Below, piece after piece: positions 35,093 to 43,504 of a stretch of DNA of 64,000 nucleotides (position 1 is the first letter of the stretch; every line of letters starts with the position of its first letter). The translations under genes were made by a program, and so were the position numbers. The notes below the pieces were generated by a model that was not told the DNA's origin, did not search any database, and saw only the letters and a program-made list of their open reading frames with translations. Source of the DNA: CAXBNB01 sp049115735 (GTDB lineage: Bacteria > Bacteroidota > Bacteroidia > Cytophagales > Cyclobacteriaceae); NCBI GenBank assembly GCA_049115735.1, contig JAGDZP010000004.1, positions 1 through 64,000 of the forward strand, read 5' to 3'.

Positions 35093-35818
35093 ATGAAAAA
35101 AATATTAACGCTTGCACTTCTTACTTTTTTATTCATTCAGGTATCTCATGCCCAATATGGCAAAAACTGGGCTTCATTTCCTATGGATTCTCTGGAGAAC
35201 GTTCTGAAAAAATCAGGAAAAAACTGGCTGCCATTTATCGAGAAGTTATCAATGGATTGTGGTCTGTATAGACTAGAAGCAGGTGAAGAAGACTTACAAG
35301 AACCGCATCGATTGGATGAAGTGTATTATATCCTAAAAGGAGAAGCCACGCTGACCATGAAAGGTACCGAACAGCCAGTACATCCTGGCTCGGTGATATA
35401 CATACAAGCCAATGTCCCTCATAAATTTGAAAACATTACCAGTGACCTGTTGGTGATGGTATTCTTTAGTAAAAAATCTCCTAAGCCCGGAAAAGAGCCA
35501 TTTCAGTATTTTGAATACGATGTGCTCGCAAAAGAAGGACATCCAAAATTCAACACCACAAATTCCTTCCTCATGGCTCCAACATTAAATTTTGGTCTGG
35601 CGATGATGCCAATAGCCGAAAATGGTCACGAAATGGTGAAGCACAAGGTTGACGAGTTTAGCTATGTCGTCAATGGTACAGGCAAATTTGCTTTGGGTAA
35701 GAACGATACAGTCAATGTGATTCCCGGTACATTCTTATACATTCGGGACAAAGTTCCTCATAAGTTTTTCGACCTGGAAGAAGACCTTGAGGTCCTTATC
35801 ATGTTTGAGAAACAATAG
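35093..35818 (+). CDS. Secreted two-cupin protein
   Basis: The 241-aa protein has a signal peptide (ILTLALLTFLFIQVSHA) and two cupin barrels. The first contains PHRLDEVYYILKGEATLTM and PGSVIYIQANVPHKF, and the second KHKVDEFSYVVNGTGKFAL and PGTFLYIRDKVPHKF; both keep metal-ligand-like His/Glu residues. The substrate is unknown. An exact -7 box TAAATTTG is at 35065-35072, 20 bp before the ATG. It is convergent with yjbQ. Confidence 0.88.
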   Translation: MKKILTLALLTFLFIQVSHAQYGKNWASFPMDSLENVLKKSGKNWLPFIEKLSMDCGLYRLEAGEEDLQEPHRLDEVYYILKGEATLTMKGTEQPVHPGSVIYIQANVPHKFENITSDLLVMVFFSKKSPKPGKEPFQYFEYDVLAKEGHPKFNTTNSFLMAPTLNFGLAMMPIAENGHEMVKHKVDEFSYVVNGTGKFALGKNDTVNVIPGTFLYIRDKVPHKFFDLEEDLEVLIMFEKQ

Positions 35819-35820
35819 CA

Positions 35821-36243
35821 TCAGCTTCCCATTAACGTAAGGATGATTCTGCGGCTACCCCCATAGTCACGGTGTTCGCACAAGTAGATTCCCTGCCATG
35901 TGCCCAGGTTAAGCCTACCATTGCTTACGGGAATAGTAACTGAACTTCCCAATAATGACGCTTTGATATGGGCGGGCATATCATCTGGCCCTTCCAAAGT
36001 ATGTCGATAATATGGAGCATTTTCTGGGGCTATCTCATTGAACCCACTTTCCATGTCGGTTCTCACAGTGGGGTCGGCATTTTCGTTGATGGACAGACTT
36101 GCTGAAGTATGTTTTATAAAGACGTGCAAGGTGCCAACCTTCACCTCCTTAAGTTCCGGTATTTCACTTAGGATTTTACTCGTGACTATATGAAAACCCC
36201 TGGAGATAGGGGGCATGAATATTTCCCTTTGAATGCTAATCAT
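35821..36243 (-). CDS. yjbQ: YjbQ/UPF0047 family protein
   Basis: The 140-aa soluble protein shows all family motifs: VGTLHVFIKHTSASLSINENAD, DMESGFNEIAPE, HIKASLLGSSVTIPV and GTWQGIYLCEHRD. Members form trimers, and some have weak thiamin phosphate synthase activity; the physiological role is unsettled. The start is ATG 36243. Confidence 0.93.
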   Translation of the reverse strand: MISIQREIFMPPISRGFHIVTSKILSEIPELKEVKVGTLHVFIKHTSASLSINENADPTVRTDMESGFNEIAPENAPYYRHTLEGPDDMPAHIKASLLGSSVTIPVSNGRLNLGTWQGIYLCEHRDYGGSRRIILTLMGS

Positions 36244-36295
36244 AGTTCCTCATATTTAGTTAGCAATTTAGCAAAAATCAATGTTCGATTAAGTA

Positions 36296-36303
36296 TAACT
36301 TTG
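36296..36303 (+). promoter_or_regulatory. -7 box of lgt
   Basis: TAACTTTG, an exact TAnnTTTG match, ends 4 nt before the lgt ATG, implying an almost leaderless transcript. No good TTG element is seen at the usual distance upstream. Confidence 0.5.
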
Positions 36304-36307
36304 ACCT

Positions 36308-37102
36308 ATGCACCCCATACTTTTTACCATTGACTGGTTTGAAAACCCCATAAGCATTCACAGCTATGGCGTATTGATTGCCCTGGGAGCGTTGGCGGGA
36401 TTCATTTATGCTTCTGTCACAGCTAAAAAAGAACTGGGAATTGAAAACCAGACAATGCAGGGGCTCGCAAGGACAATTATTATTGCGGCCTTTTTAGGGG
36501 GAAAAGTACTATACTATTTTGAAGATCCGGGGTTTTACTTTGTTCCTCCGAGTAATATGCTACACAATTTCCGAACAGGTTTTGTATTTTACGGTTCGCT
36601 GTTATTTGTTATTCCCTCAGTGATATGGTATTTCAGAAAGTATAAGTTGCCGGTAATGCCCATGCTCGATATCGTGGCAGTGGCGGGCATCATTATCCAT
36701 TCCTTTGGCAGAATGGGTTGCTTTCTTGCCGGTTGCTGTTACGGAAGAGAAACCGAAGGACCAATATTCATCACTTTTACTGATCAAGCTTCAGTAGCTC
36801 CTACAGGGGTACACCTCCACCCAACTCAATTGTATAGTGTAACGCTATTGATGATTATTCTTGTCATAGTTTTGATGTTTAAAAGGCATAAGCGATTTGA
36901 GGGTCAGCTGTTTTTCATCTACATTATGCTCTATGCCTTTGGTCGCGGAATAATAGAAATATTCAGAGGAGATATTCGCCGAGGGTTTATCATTGAAGAT
37001 GTCCTGTCCCATTCTCAGTTGATCTCTCTGGCCTTAATAGCTACAATCGGATTTTTTTATGTGAAATTCTTAAGAAAATCCAGAGCAACCACGAAACCAT
37101 AA
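36308..37102 (+). CDS. lgt: Prolipoprotein diacylglyceryl transferase
   Basis: The 264-aa inner-membrane enzyme moves diacylglycerol from phosphatidylglycerol to the lipobox cysteine of prolipoproteins. It has about seven transmembrane segments. The family signature HSFGRMGCFLAGCCYGRETEGP region is at about residues 134-156, and a conserved HPTQLYS and GRGIIEIFRGD occur later. Many of the envelope proteins in this window are its likely substrates. It is followed by an MDR gene 28 bp later. Confidence 0.95.
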   Translation: MHPILFTIDWFENPISIHSYGVLIALGALAGFIYASVTAKKELGIENQTMQGLARTIIIAAFLGGKVLYYFEDPGFYFVPPSNMLHNFRTGFVFYGSLLFVIPSVIWYFRKYKLPVMPMLDIVAVAGIIIHSFGRMGCFLAGCCYGRETEGPIFITFTDQASVAPTGVHLHPTQLYSVTLLMIILVIVLMFKRHKRFEGQLFFIYIMLYAFGRGIIEIFRGDIRRGFIIEDVLSHSQLISLALIATIGFFYVKFLRKSRATTKP

Positions 37103-37130
37103 TAGTGAACCATCATTAGCATGCGGATAT

Positions 37131-38099
37131 ATGAAAGCAGTAATTTGTAAAAAATATGGCCCTTCCGAAGATCTAAAAATAGAGGAAGTAGAAAAGCCAG
37201 TACCAAAAGAGGATGAGGTTCTGATAAAAATCCATGCCACTGCGATCAATGATTATGATTGGAGTATGGTAAGAGGAGAGCCTTACCTCTATCGTTTGTT
37301 ATTTGGCATAACCAAACCCAAAAGGCCAATCCCCGGAATGGAATTGGCTGGAGAGGTAAAAGGACGGGGCAAGAATGCCACAGCATTTCAGGTTGGAGAT
37401 GCGGTATATGGTGATATTTCGGAATACGGGTTTGGCTCTTTTGCAGAATACGTGTGTGTGAATGAAAAATCATTGGTGCTGAAACCAGGAAATATGAGTT
37501 TCGAACAAGCTGCTGCAACTTCGCATGCTTCTATGTTGGCCGTACAATGGCTGATCGATAAAGGTCAAATTCAGGAAGGTCACAATCTCCTGATCAATGG
37601 AGCAGGTGGTGGAGTTGGTACTTTCGGCTTGCAAATTGCAAAACAATACGGAGCTGAGGTGACAGGGGTAGATACTGGGGACAAGCTAAAAACAATGAAA
37701 TCTATTGGCTTTGATCATGTATTGGACTACAAAAAAGTGGACTTCACCAGGGCTGGCCAGCAATACCACCTAATTCTTGACGTCAAGACCACACGATCTA
37801 CCTTTGCTTATTTACAGGCCCTTAAGCCAGAAGGCAAATATGTGACTGTTGGCGGAAATTTGATTAGGCTCTTGCAGCTCCTATTTTTAAAAGGGTTTAT
37901 TTCAAAATTCCATAAAAAGAGTGTGCACCTGGTTGCACTACAAGCTAATAAAGACCTGGAGTACATCCATCAACTATTTGACGAAGGTAAAGTCAAACCA
38001 CAAATTGATGGCCCATACCCTTTAGAGGAAATCCCTCGGCTGATTCAGTATTTTGGGCAGGGGAAACATTGCGGGAAGGTGGTGATCAAGTTATTTTGA
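37131..38099 (+). CDS. Zinc-independent MDR oxidoreductase (quinone reductase-like)
   Basis: The 322-aa medium-chain dehydrogenase/reductase starts MKAVICKKYGPSEDLKIEE and has the NADPH motif GAGGGVGTFGLQIAKQYGA. It lacks the structural zinc cysteines of classical alcohol dehydrogenases and resembles quinone oxidoreductase/RTN4IP1-like enzymes. The likely role is NAD(P)H-dependent reduction of an enone or quinone. It may be in one transcript with lgt. Confidence 0.9.
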   Translation: MKAVICKKYGPSEDLKIEEVEKPVPKEDEVLIKIHATAINDYDWSMVRGEPYLYRLLFGITKPKRPIPGMELAGEVKGRGKNATAFQVGDAVYGDISEYGFGSFAEYVCVNEKSLVLKPGNMSFEQAAATSHASMLAVQWLIDKGQIQEGHNLLINGAGGGVGTFGLQIAKQYGAEVTGVDTGDKLKTMKSIGFDHVLDYKKVDFTRAGQQYHLILDVKTTRSTFAYLQALKPEGKYVTVGGNLIRLLQLLFLKGFISKFHKKSVHLVALQANKDLEYIHQLFDEGKVKPQIDGPYPLEEIPRLIQYFGQGKHCGKVVIKLF

Positions 38100-38148
38100 C
38101 AAAATACATTTTAGCCTGACGACACCAAGCACCTACATCGCATAGAGA

Positions 38149-39258
38149 TCAAATCTTTATAAAAATCTTCTTACGATATAAGGCATAGAGGAATATCCAA
38201 ACCAATGCCCAGGCACCCAAAGCACGAATTACATCATGCCATTGCTCAGGAAGAGGAGCATATAATCCACCAATTAACATTTGAGACATTTGCCTGAAGT
38301 TGATATAGTGATAGGCAAAATAGACCGTCAGCGAATTCATGCCAATGACTTTGAAAAAGAAGGCCCATTTGCGGTATCCTTTCACATCAATGACCCAATA
38401 AAACAAAGTCAGGATTAAAAATCCCAGACCACTGGTCAGCATAATGAATGAACTACTCCAAAGTTTTTTGTTGATTGGAAAATGCAGTCCCCAGATAAGG
38501 CCAATGACAACAGCCAAGACTCCTGCTATTACCAGCGTAGACACTTTTTTATTTTCACTTGACTCCTGCCTTAGGAAATCTCCAGCGATTGTGCCAAACA
38601 CTGTGATGCAGAGGGATGAAAGTTGGGTCAATAAGCCCAGCTCGTCGTACACTCCGTCTTTCAATCTGCCAGGTAAAAAAGTCCTGTCAAACCATCCGAC
38701 AAGATTCCCTTCCATAGACAAGTTTCCAGCTCCAAATTCAGGAACAGGTATGAGAAATAAGGCTGCATAATAAGTCAATAGAATCCCGCCAATAAAATAC
38801 AATCGAGTCTTCCATGAATAGTTTAAAAACAATAGAGCAGCCACAAAGCACGCAAACCCAATCCTCCCCAAAACACTCCCAAAACGAATTTCGGAGAGAT
38901 TAAAAAACTGGACTGGTACATTTTTATAAAGAATCCCCAGCGCAATTAGGATCAGCATCCTTGTAAATACCTTCTTATAAAGCTCAGTATTGGTCAGCCC
39001 TATAGACTGCCCTTTTGTTAGTGAAAATGATAGGGACACACCAGCAATAAAGAGGAATAGGGGCATAATGAAGTCATAAAACACAAACCCATGCCAGGGT
39101 ACATGCCGCAACTGGGTGGCTATTCCGTCCACCCAGGCTAAGCCTGTTTTTCCCTCTAACAAAACTAAAAATGTACCTCCTCCGGATATGAACAACATAT
39201 CAAAACCACGAAGCGCATCAATAGACAGGAGGCGATTACTTTTATTTTGCTCGTTCAT
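38149..39258 (-). CDS. nagX: NagX-like membrane protein (DUF5009, HGSNAT-like acyltransferase)
   Basis: The 369-aa multi-pass protein begins RLLSIDALRGFDMLFISGGG, the hallmark of the COG4299/DUF5009 group related to heparan-alpha-glucosaminide N-acetyltransferase. It has about ten to eleven transmembrane segments and the loop histidine motif HVPWHGFVFYDFIMPLFLFIAG. NagX is known from GlcNAc-utilisation regulons in proteobacteria. HGSNAT moves acetyl from cytosolic acetyl-CoA onto a glucosamine on the other side of the membrane, so acetylation of an envelope amino sugar is plausible here. Its ATG overlaps the nagB stop (ATGA), and it is the last gene of the operon. Confidence 0.85.
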   Translation of the reverse strand: MNEQNKSNRLLSIDALRGFDMLFISGGGTFLVLLEGKTGLAWVDGIATQLRHVPWHGFVFYDFIMPLFLFIAGVSLSFSLTKGQSIGLTNTELYKKVFTRMLILIALGILYKNVPVQFFNLSEIRFGSVLGRIGFACFVAALLFLNYSWKTRLYFIGGILLTYYAALFLIPVPEFGAGNLSMEGNLVGWFDRTFLPGRLKDGVYDELGLLTQLSSLCITVFGTIAGDFLRQESSENKKVSTLVIAGVLAVVIGLIWGLHFPINKKLWSSSFIMLTSGLGFLILTLFYWVIDVKGYRKWAFFFKVIGMNSLTVYFAYHYINFRQMSQMLIGGLYAPLPEQWHDVIRALGAWALVWIFLYALYRKKIFIKI

Positions 39259-40022
39259 GACAATTCCGTTTTGGCTGCAGCAGCTTCATCCAAAAACAAT
39301 CGGGTATCGGCGTGTGTACGAAGTATGGAAGCTGGACAATCTGTATTAATTTCATCGTAAAGTGTAGAACGCACGGCATCCGATTTCCTATCATCAGGCA
39401 CCACACAGCTGATTGTTTGAGCACTCATGATAGTGGGTATGGTTAAGGTCAAAGCTTGAGTTGGGACATCATCAAATGTGGGAAACCACCCTTCACCAAA
39501 TTGTTGATTCCGGCAGGCATTATCTAACTCCGCTATTTTTACCGCCATTGGGTCATTGAAGTCGGCTATTGGAGGGTCGTTAAAGGCTATATGCCCATTT
39601 TCACCAATTCCAATGCAGGCTATGTCTATAGGATGTTGCTTTAGCTCTTCAGCATAGCGATTCATTTCGGCCTCAATATCCTCAGCGTCTCCGTGAAGAA
39701 AATAGACTTTTCCAGGATTCACTTCATTCAGTATTCTTTCTTTCAGGTATTTTCTAAAACTGGCTGGATGGGTATCTGGCATTTGTATGTACTCATCTAA
39801 GTGAAATACGGTCACTTTTGACCAGTCAATGGATTTTGTTTTTAAAGCATTCAAAAAAGTAAATTGTGATGCTCCTGTTGCCAAGATGAGATTTGCCTTA
39901 CCTTTTTTTGCTATAGCGTTATTCAGATTTTCGCTTACAAAATGAGCCGCTGCTTCCCCCATTTCTATGGGTTCATCATAAACCGAAATCTTCAATTTTT
40001 CCTTTGTGAAATTCTTTTCCAT
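39255..40022 (-). CDS. nagB: Glucosamine-6-phosphate deaminase
   Basis: From ATG 40022 the protein is 255 aa. It shows VTVFHLDEYIQMP with the conserved DEY and IGIGENGHIAFNDP (catalytic Asp/His region), the NagB signature. It converts GlcN-6-P to fructose-6-P and ammonia in the cytoplasm and has no signal peptide. The reading from 40031 uses TTG and is less likely. It lies 5 bp after the Nramp-like gene and overlaps nagX by 4 bp. No GlcNAc kinase is encoded nearby. Confidence 0.93.
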   Translation of the reverse strand: MEKNFTKEKLKISVYDEPIEMGEAAAHFVSENLNNAIAKKGKANLILATGASQFTFLNALKTKSIDWSKVTVFHLDEYIQMPDTHPASFRKYLKERILNEVNPGKVYFLHGDAEDIEAEMNRYAEELKQHPIDIACIGIGENGHIAFNDPPIADFNDPMAVKIAELDNACRNQQFGEGWFPTFDDVPTQALTLTIPTIMSAQTISCVVPDDRKSDAVRSTLYDEINTDCPASILRTHADTRLFLDEAAAAKTELS

Positions 40023-40027
40023 AAATA

Positions 40028-41272
40028 TCAATTAATAAAATCGAGTAAAGCAAACCAACTGGTGAGTAAAGAAAATAAGATGACAGCCACAATACCTACA
40101 TTCAACCAGGTTTCGGGTTTATGATTGTTCATGAGTCCTTTTTTGTTGATTAGTACAAAAATCGGAATGGCTACAGCGGGCAATATGCATGCCTGGAATG
40201 CCTGTGAAAACACCATCAGCGCTGGTGGTCTTTCATCCAAAAAGACTGTGCCAAATGCAAATAACATAGCCAACCCTATTAAGACTCTCGATTGTCTTGA
40301 ATGAATATTTCTTGGTTTTCCGGTGTAGTCAGCTACCAGCCATGGTGCGATTAATACAATTGGGAATATCGTAGATAAGCCTGCCCCTGCAATACCGATA
40401 ATCAGAATAAATGCTGCGGCTCTACCTCCTAGTGGTTCAAACAGTGATATCATTTCCACTGTTTTATCAAGCCTTAATCCGGAAATATGAAGCGTCCCTG
40501 CAGCTACGGCCATTATCACACCGCTCAACAAGAGCATCATAAAAGCCGAAACAAAGGAATCCCTTTTCTCGGTCTTAAGGTCGTTAACGGTCCAGCCTTT
40601 TTCTGCGACTACCACACTTCTCATAATGAAAACGGCCGCAGAACAAGTGGTTCCTGCTATAGCGGCTACCAAACCTAATGCCCCAGGTGTATCCGGGATG
40701 CCAGGAATAATACCTTCGGCCAATGATGAAAAACTGGGTTTCACCATGAAAAACACTATAATAAAGGACAACCCCATCAATACGACCAGGGTCGTCAGTA
40801 CCTTCTCAAAGGTCTGATAGCGGCCATACCAAACGAAAAGATAAAGAAGCACCGCAAAGAAGAGAATGATCCAGCCTCTGTTGACGACCATTCCATCCAG
40901 GGCAAGACGAATACCCTCCTGGATAAGGTCTGCTACAATTCCCATCACACCCATAAGCGCAAGTAGCTCTCCAATGATCAGCGCAATGATGATATAGATG
41001 GACAAGACCCATCCCCACTTAAATTCCTTCTTGAAATTGAATAATGCAGTTTGTCCAGATACCAGCGTAACCTTTCCATAGGCCACCATCAAAACGAAAG
41101 TGAAAATACATGACAGCACTAATGCCCAGAATAGTTCCATGCCATGTTCGGCTCCTGTTTTGGCCATGGTTGTAACACTGCCAGTACCTATGTTATAGCC
41201 TATCAGAAAAAGCCCGGGTCCTACTGCACTCAGAGCAATAAGGATTTTGTTTTTGGTAGGTTGTTTAGGCAT
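40028..41272 (-). CDS. Nramp-superfamily transporter lacking the metal-binding residues
   Basis: From ATG 41272 the protein is 414 aa with about eleven hydrophobic segments and the Nramp fold pattern (SAVGPGLFLIGYNIGTGS at TM1, AIAGTTCSAAVFIMRS at TM6). In metal-transporting Nramps TM1 has DPGN and TM6 has MPH. Here the aligned residues are GTGS (about residues 29-32) and SAA (211-213), so the Asp, Asn and Met ligands are all absent. It lies between nagA and nagB and is the only evident transporter in this amino-sugar operon, so a sugar or other organic substrate is a reasonable hypothesis. The TTG start at 41302 would overlap nagA and is less likely. Confidence 0.88.
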   Translation of the reverse strand: MPKQPTKNKILIALSAVGPGLFLIGYNIGTGSVTTMAKTGAEHGMELFWALVLSCIFTFVLMVAYGKVTLVSGQTALFNFKKEFKWGWVLSIYIIIALIIGELLALMGVMGIVADLIQEGIRLALDGMVVNRGWIILFFAVLLYLFVWYGRYQTFEKVLTTLVVLMGLSFIIVFFMVKPSFSSLAEGIIPGIPDTPGALGLVAAIAGTTCSAAVFIMRSVVVAEKGWTVNDLKTEKRDSFVSAFMMLLLSGVIMAVAAGTLHISGLRLDKTVEMISLFEPLGGRAAAFILIIGIAGAGLSTIFPIVLIAPWLVADYTGKPRNIHSRQSRVLIGLAMLFAFGTVFLDERPPALMVFSQAFQACILPAVAIPIFVLINKKGLMNNHKPETWLNVGIVAVILFSLLTSWFALLDFIN

Positions 41273-41282
41273 TAGGTTTTCG

Positions 41283-42500
41283 TTAAGGTTGAGAATAGAC
41301 AAGTTTCCCTGCTATATAGGTTTTCTTTATTTCCATTTCGTTATTCTCCATTGAAAAGATAATCAAATCTGCTCTCTTACCTTGTGCAATATCTCCCAAT
41401 TCCTTCAGCGATAGCATGCCCGCAGGGTTGGTGCTGGCCATTTGGATCGCATCTTTCAAACTGCATTGAGTGAAGTCCATCACCACTCCGACACACTTAC
41501 TAATTGGTGATGCCGCACCTGCCAACACATTTTCTTTTGGTAGCTTCACTACATTTGGGGTGAGTTCCAATATTCTTTCTCCACGAACATATTCCCCAGG
41601 AGGCAACCCTGCCAAATCAAGAGCATCTGAAACCAAAATCGTTTTGCCAGGCCCTTTCACTTTATAAAAACTTCGCACCTCTTCTCTGGTAAGGTGAAAA
41701 CCATCAGCTATTATACTCGGCGTTATTCTCTCATCAGCAAGCTGTGGCCAAAGCGGATTGTGATGCCTGTTGATTTCATTGGCACAACCATTCCCGAGGT
41801 GAGTAGCCATTCGCGCACCAGCATCAACAGCCATTTTTATTTGCTCAGCACTGCCGTTGTGATGCCCTAATGAAACAACAACACCGGACTCCACACACTT
41901 TCGAATGAAAGCAATTGCTCCATCAAGTTCTGGGGCAACCGTAATGAGCTTAATGCCATTGTTTGCTGCTTTCTGAATTTTTTGAAATTCTTGCCAGTCA
42001 GGCGCCTTAATATATTTTTCTAAATGCGCACCTCTGAAACCTTTCACAGGAGAGATATAAGGCCCCTCAAGATGAAAACCCGGAATGGACTTTCCAATTT
42101 CAGGGTCCCTTCTTGCCTCGCCCAAAACGGTGAAATTTCGAGTCAGCCTATCAATATCGCTTGTGATGATGGTTGGGAAATATGTGGTCACTCCAGCTTT
42201 CCACAGAGCTTTTGTCGCTTTCTTTACTCCTTCCACAGTCAAATCAGGCCCTGAAAAATCAACTCCCATATACCCATTGATCTGGATATCAATCAGGCCC
42301 GGGGCAATGTAGAGTTTTTCACCTGACGTGGATTGATCTGCTTCCTCGATTAGTGTTATCCTTCCATTTTTAGATTGAATAGAAATACTTCTTTCATCTG
42401 AGTAGAGTATACCCATCATATTATCATCATTCTCCTTTTTTGTCATATTAAGACTGGTCAATAACAAGATAAAAGCGAATAAGCTGAACTTGGTTTTCAT
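41283..42500 (-). CDS. nagA: N-acetylglucosamine-6-phosphate deacetylase with signal-like N-terminus
   Basis: The 405-aa amidohydrolase shows GLIDIQINGYMGVDF, metal ligands in FHLEGPYISPVKGFRGAH (Glu), VVSLGHHNGS (His) and ATHLGNG (His), and the catalytic Asp in LVSDALDLAG, all NagA hallmarks. Unusually, it starts MKTKFSLFAFILLLTSLNM, a hydrophobic stretch that looks like a signal peptide, and no lipobox cysteine follows. The first ATG lies only 5 bp after the preceding stop, so this start is natural; an internal ATG (residue 28 or 29) would give a cytoplasmic form. Export would be odd for a phosphosugar enzyme. Confidence 0.88.
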   Translation of the reverse strand: MKTKFSLFAFILLLTSLNMTKKENDDNMMGILYSDERSISIQSKNGRITLIEEADQSTSGEKLYIAPGLIDIQINGYMGVDFSGPDLTVEGVKKATKALWKAGVTTYFPTIITSDIDRLTRNFTVLGEARRDPEIGKSIPGFHLEGPYISPVKGFRGAHLEKYIKAPDWQEFQKIQKAANNGIKLITVAPELDGAIAFIRKCVESGVVVSLGHHNGSAEQIKMAVDAGARMATHLGNGCANEINRHHNPLWPQLADERITPSIIADGFHLTREEVRSFYKVKGPGKTILVSDALDLAGLPPGEYVRGERILELTPNVVKLPKENVLAGAASPISKCVGVVMDFTQCSLKDAIQMASTNPAGMLSLKELGDIAQGKRADLIIFSMENNEMEIKKTYIAGKLVYSQP

Positions 42501-42505
42501 ATTAG

Positions 42506-43498
42506 TTATAGGCTAAATGTTTCAACTTTTTCCCATTTGCTACTTGCAACGGACTTTTCCAGTGCTTCTAAAACAGCTACTCCTTTCAATATGCTTTCGT
42601 CAGTTCTAGGCTCCTTCCCTGTCCTGAACATTTCCACCATGTCTACATAGTTTCGGCCAGGGTCTTTTGCTTCCACCCTAGATTTTAATTCTTCGATACC
42701 ATTTTCCGTTTCGATGAAAGTCTGCCAACCATATTTTTTGGTAGTGAAAACCAATGAAGCAAGCATACCATTGGAGAAAACCAAGGTAGCACCACTATTA
42801 GTCCCATTTTTAATAATGCGAACTTTTTCTATTTCATCATCAAACATGAACATTAAAGGCTGAATCAGATGAGCTCCATAAAAAAACACTCCTCCATATT
42901 TTGAATTCATGTCCAGACGTCCTGACCGGATGACCTGATTGATGGAACCCTTTTCATTCAGTTGATCCCGGATGTCAAATGTTTCATCGTTTTGAGCAAT
43001 GGAGCTAAAAGATGTCACAGGTGTGCCTAGTTTTCTGGCTAGCTGTAAAAACTCTATTCCTTCCTCAAGCCGATAACAAAAAGGCTTGTCTATAAATGAA
43101 GGAATACCAGCTTCCACAAATGGCCTTGCTGCTGGTAGGTGATATTTGCCATGGCGATGGTCTACAATCAACGCATCAATTTTTCCCAGCATCTCATTGG
43201 GGTCGCTAACCATATTTGGAATTCCACCACGCTCCATGGCATCCTTTGCAAAAGCTTCTGTTTCACCCCACACGTATTTCACTTCTACGCCTGGAAATTT
43301 CTTGTCGATATTAAACATCTTGCCAAACCCTCTTGTATGAGAGTTTTCGGCACCTATAATTCCAATTTTTATCTTTTTGGCTTCTCTGTCATAGTCACCC
43401 ACCAAGTGTTTAGACATTGTATGGTGCGTTGATAGTGCCACCATTGATAGTGCTGCTCCTTTTCCTGCTTTGGTAATAAATGATCTTCTAGTGTCCAT
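42506..43498 (-). CDS. Tat-exported Gfo/Idh/MocA oxidoreductase (330 aa)
   Basis: The N-terminus MDTRRSFITKAGKGAALSMV fits a twin-arginine signal. The Rossmann start is atypical (KIGIIGAENSHTRGFG), and the family motif EKP appears as FIDKPFCYRLEEG with the lysine kept. The C-terminal domain is short (VRSGRLDMNSKYGG, ENGIEELKSRVEAKD). Such exported members bind NAD(P) tightly and act on sugars. It lies 5 bp before nagA and 6 bp after another Gfo/Idh/MocA gene. Confidence 0.87.
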   Translation of the reverse strand: MDTRRSFITKAGKGAALSMVALSTHHTMSKHLVGDYDREAKKIKIGIIGAENSHTRGFGKMFNIDKKFPGVEVKYVWGETEAFAKDAMERGGIPNMVSDPNEMLGKIDALIVDHRHGKYHLPAARPFVEAGIPSFIDKPFCYRLEEGIEFLQLARKLGTPVTSFSSIAQNDETFDIRDQLNEKGSINQVIRSGRLDMNSKYGGVFFYGAHLIQPLMFMFDDEIEKVRIIKNGTNSGATLVFSNGMLASLVFTTKKYGWQTFIETENGIEELKSRVEAKDPGRNYVDMVEMFRTGKEPRTDESILKGVAVLEALEKSVASSKWEKVETFSL

Positions 43499-43504
43499 AG
43501 CTTA

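Noticed and set aside
40028..41302. Labelling the operon transporter a manganese/iron Nramp.
   Set aside because: All three metal-ligand side chains are replaced, so the standard name would mislead.
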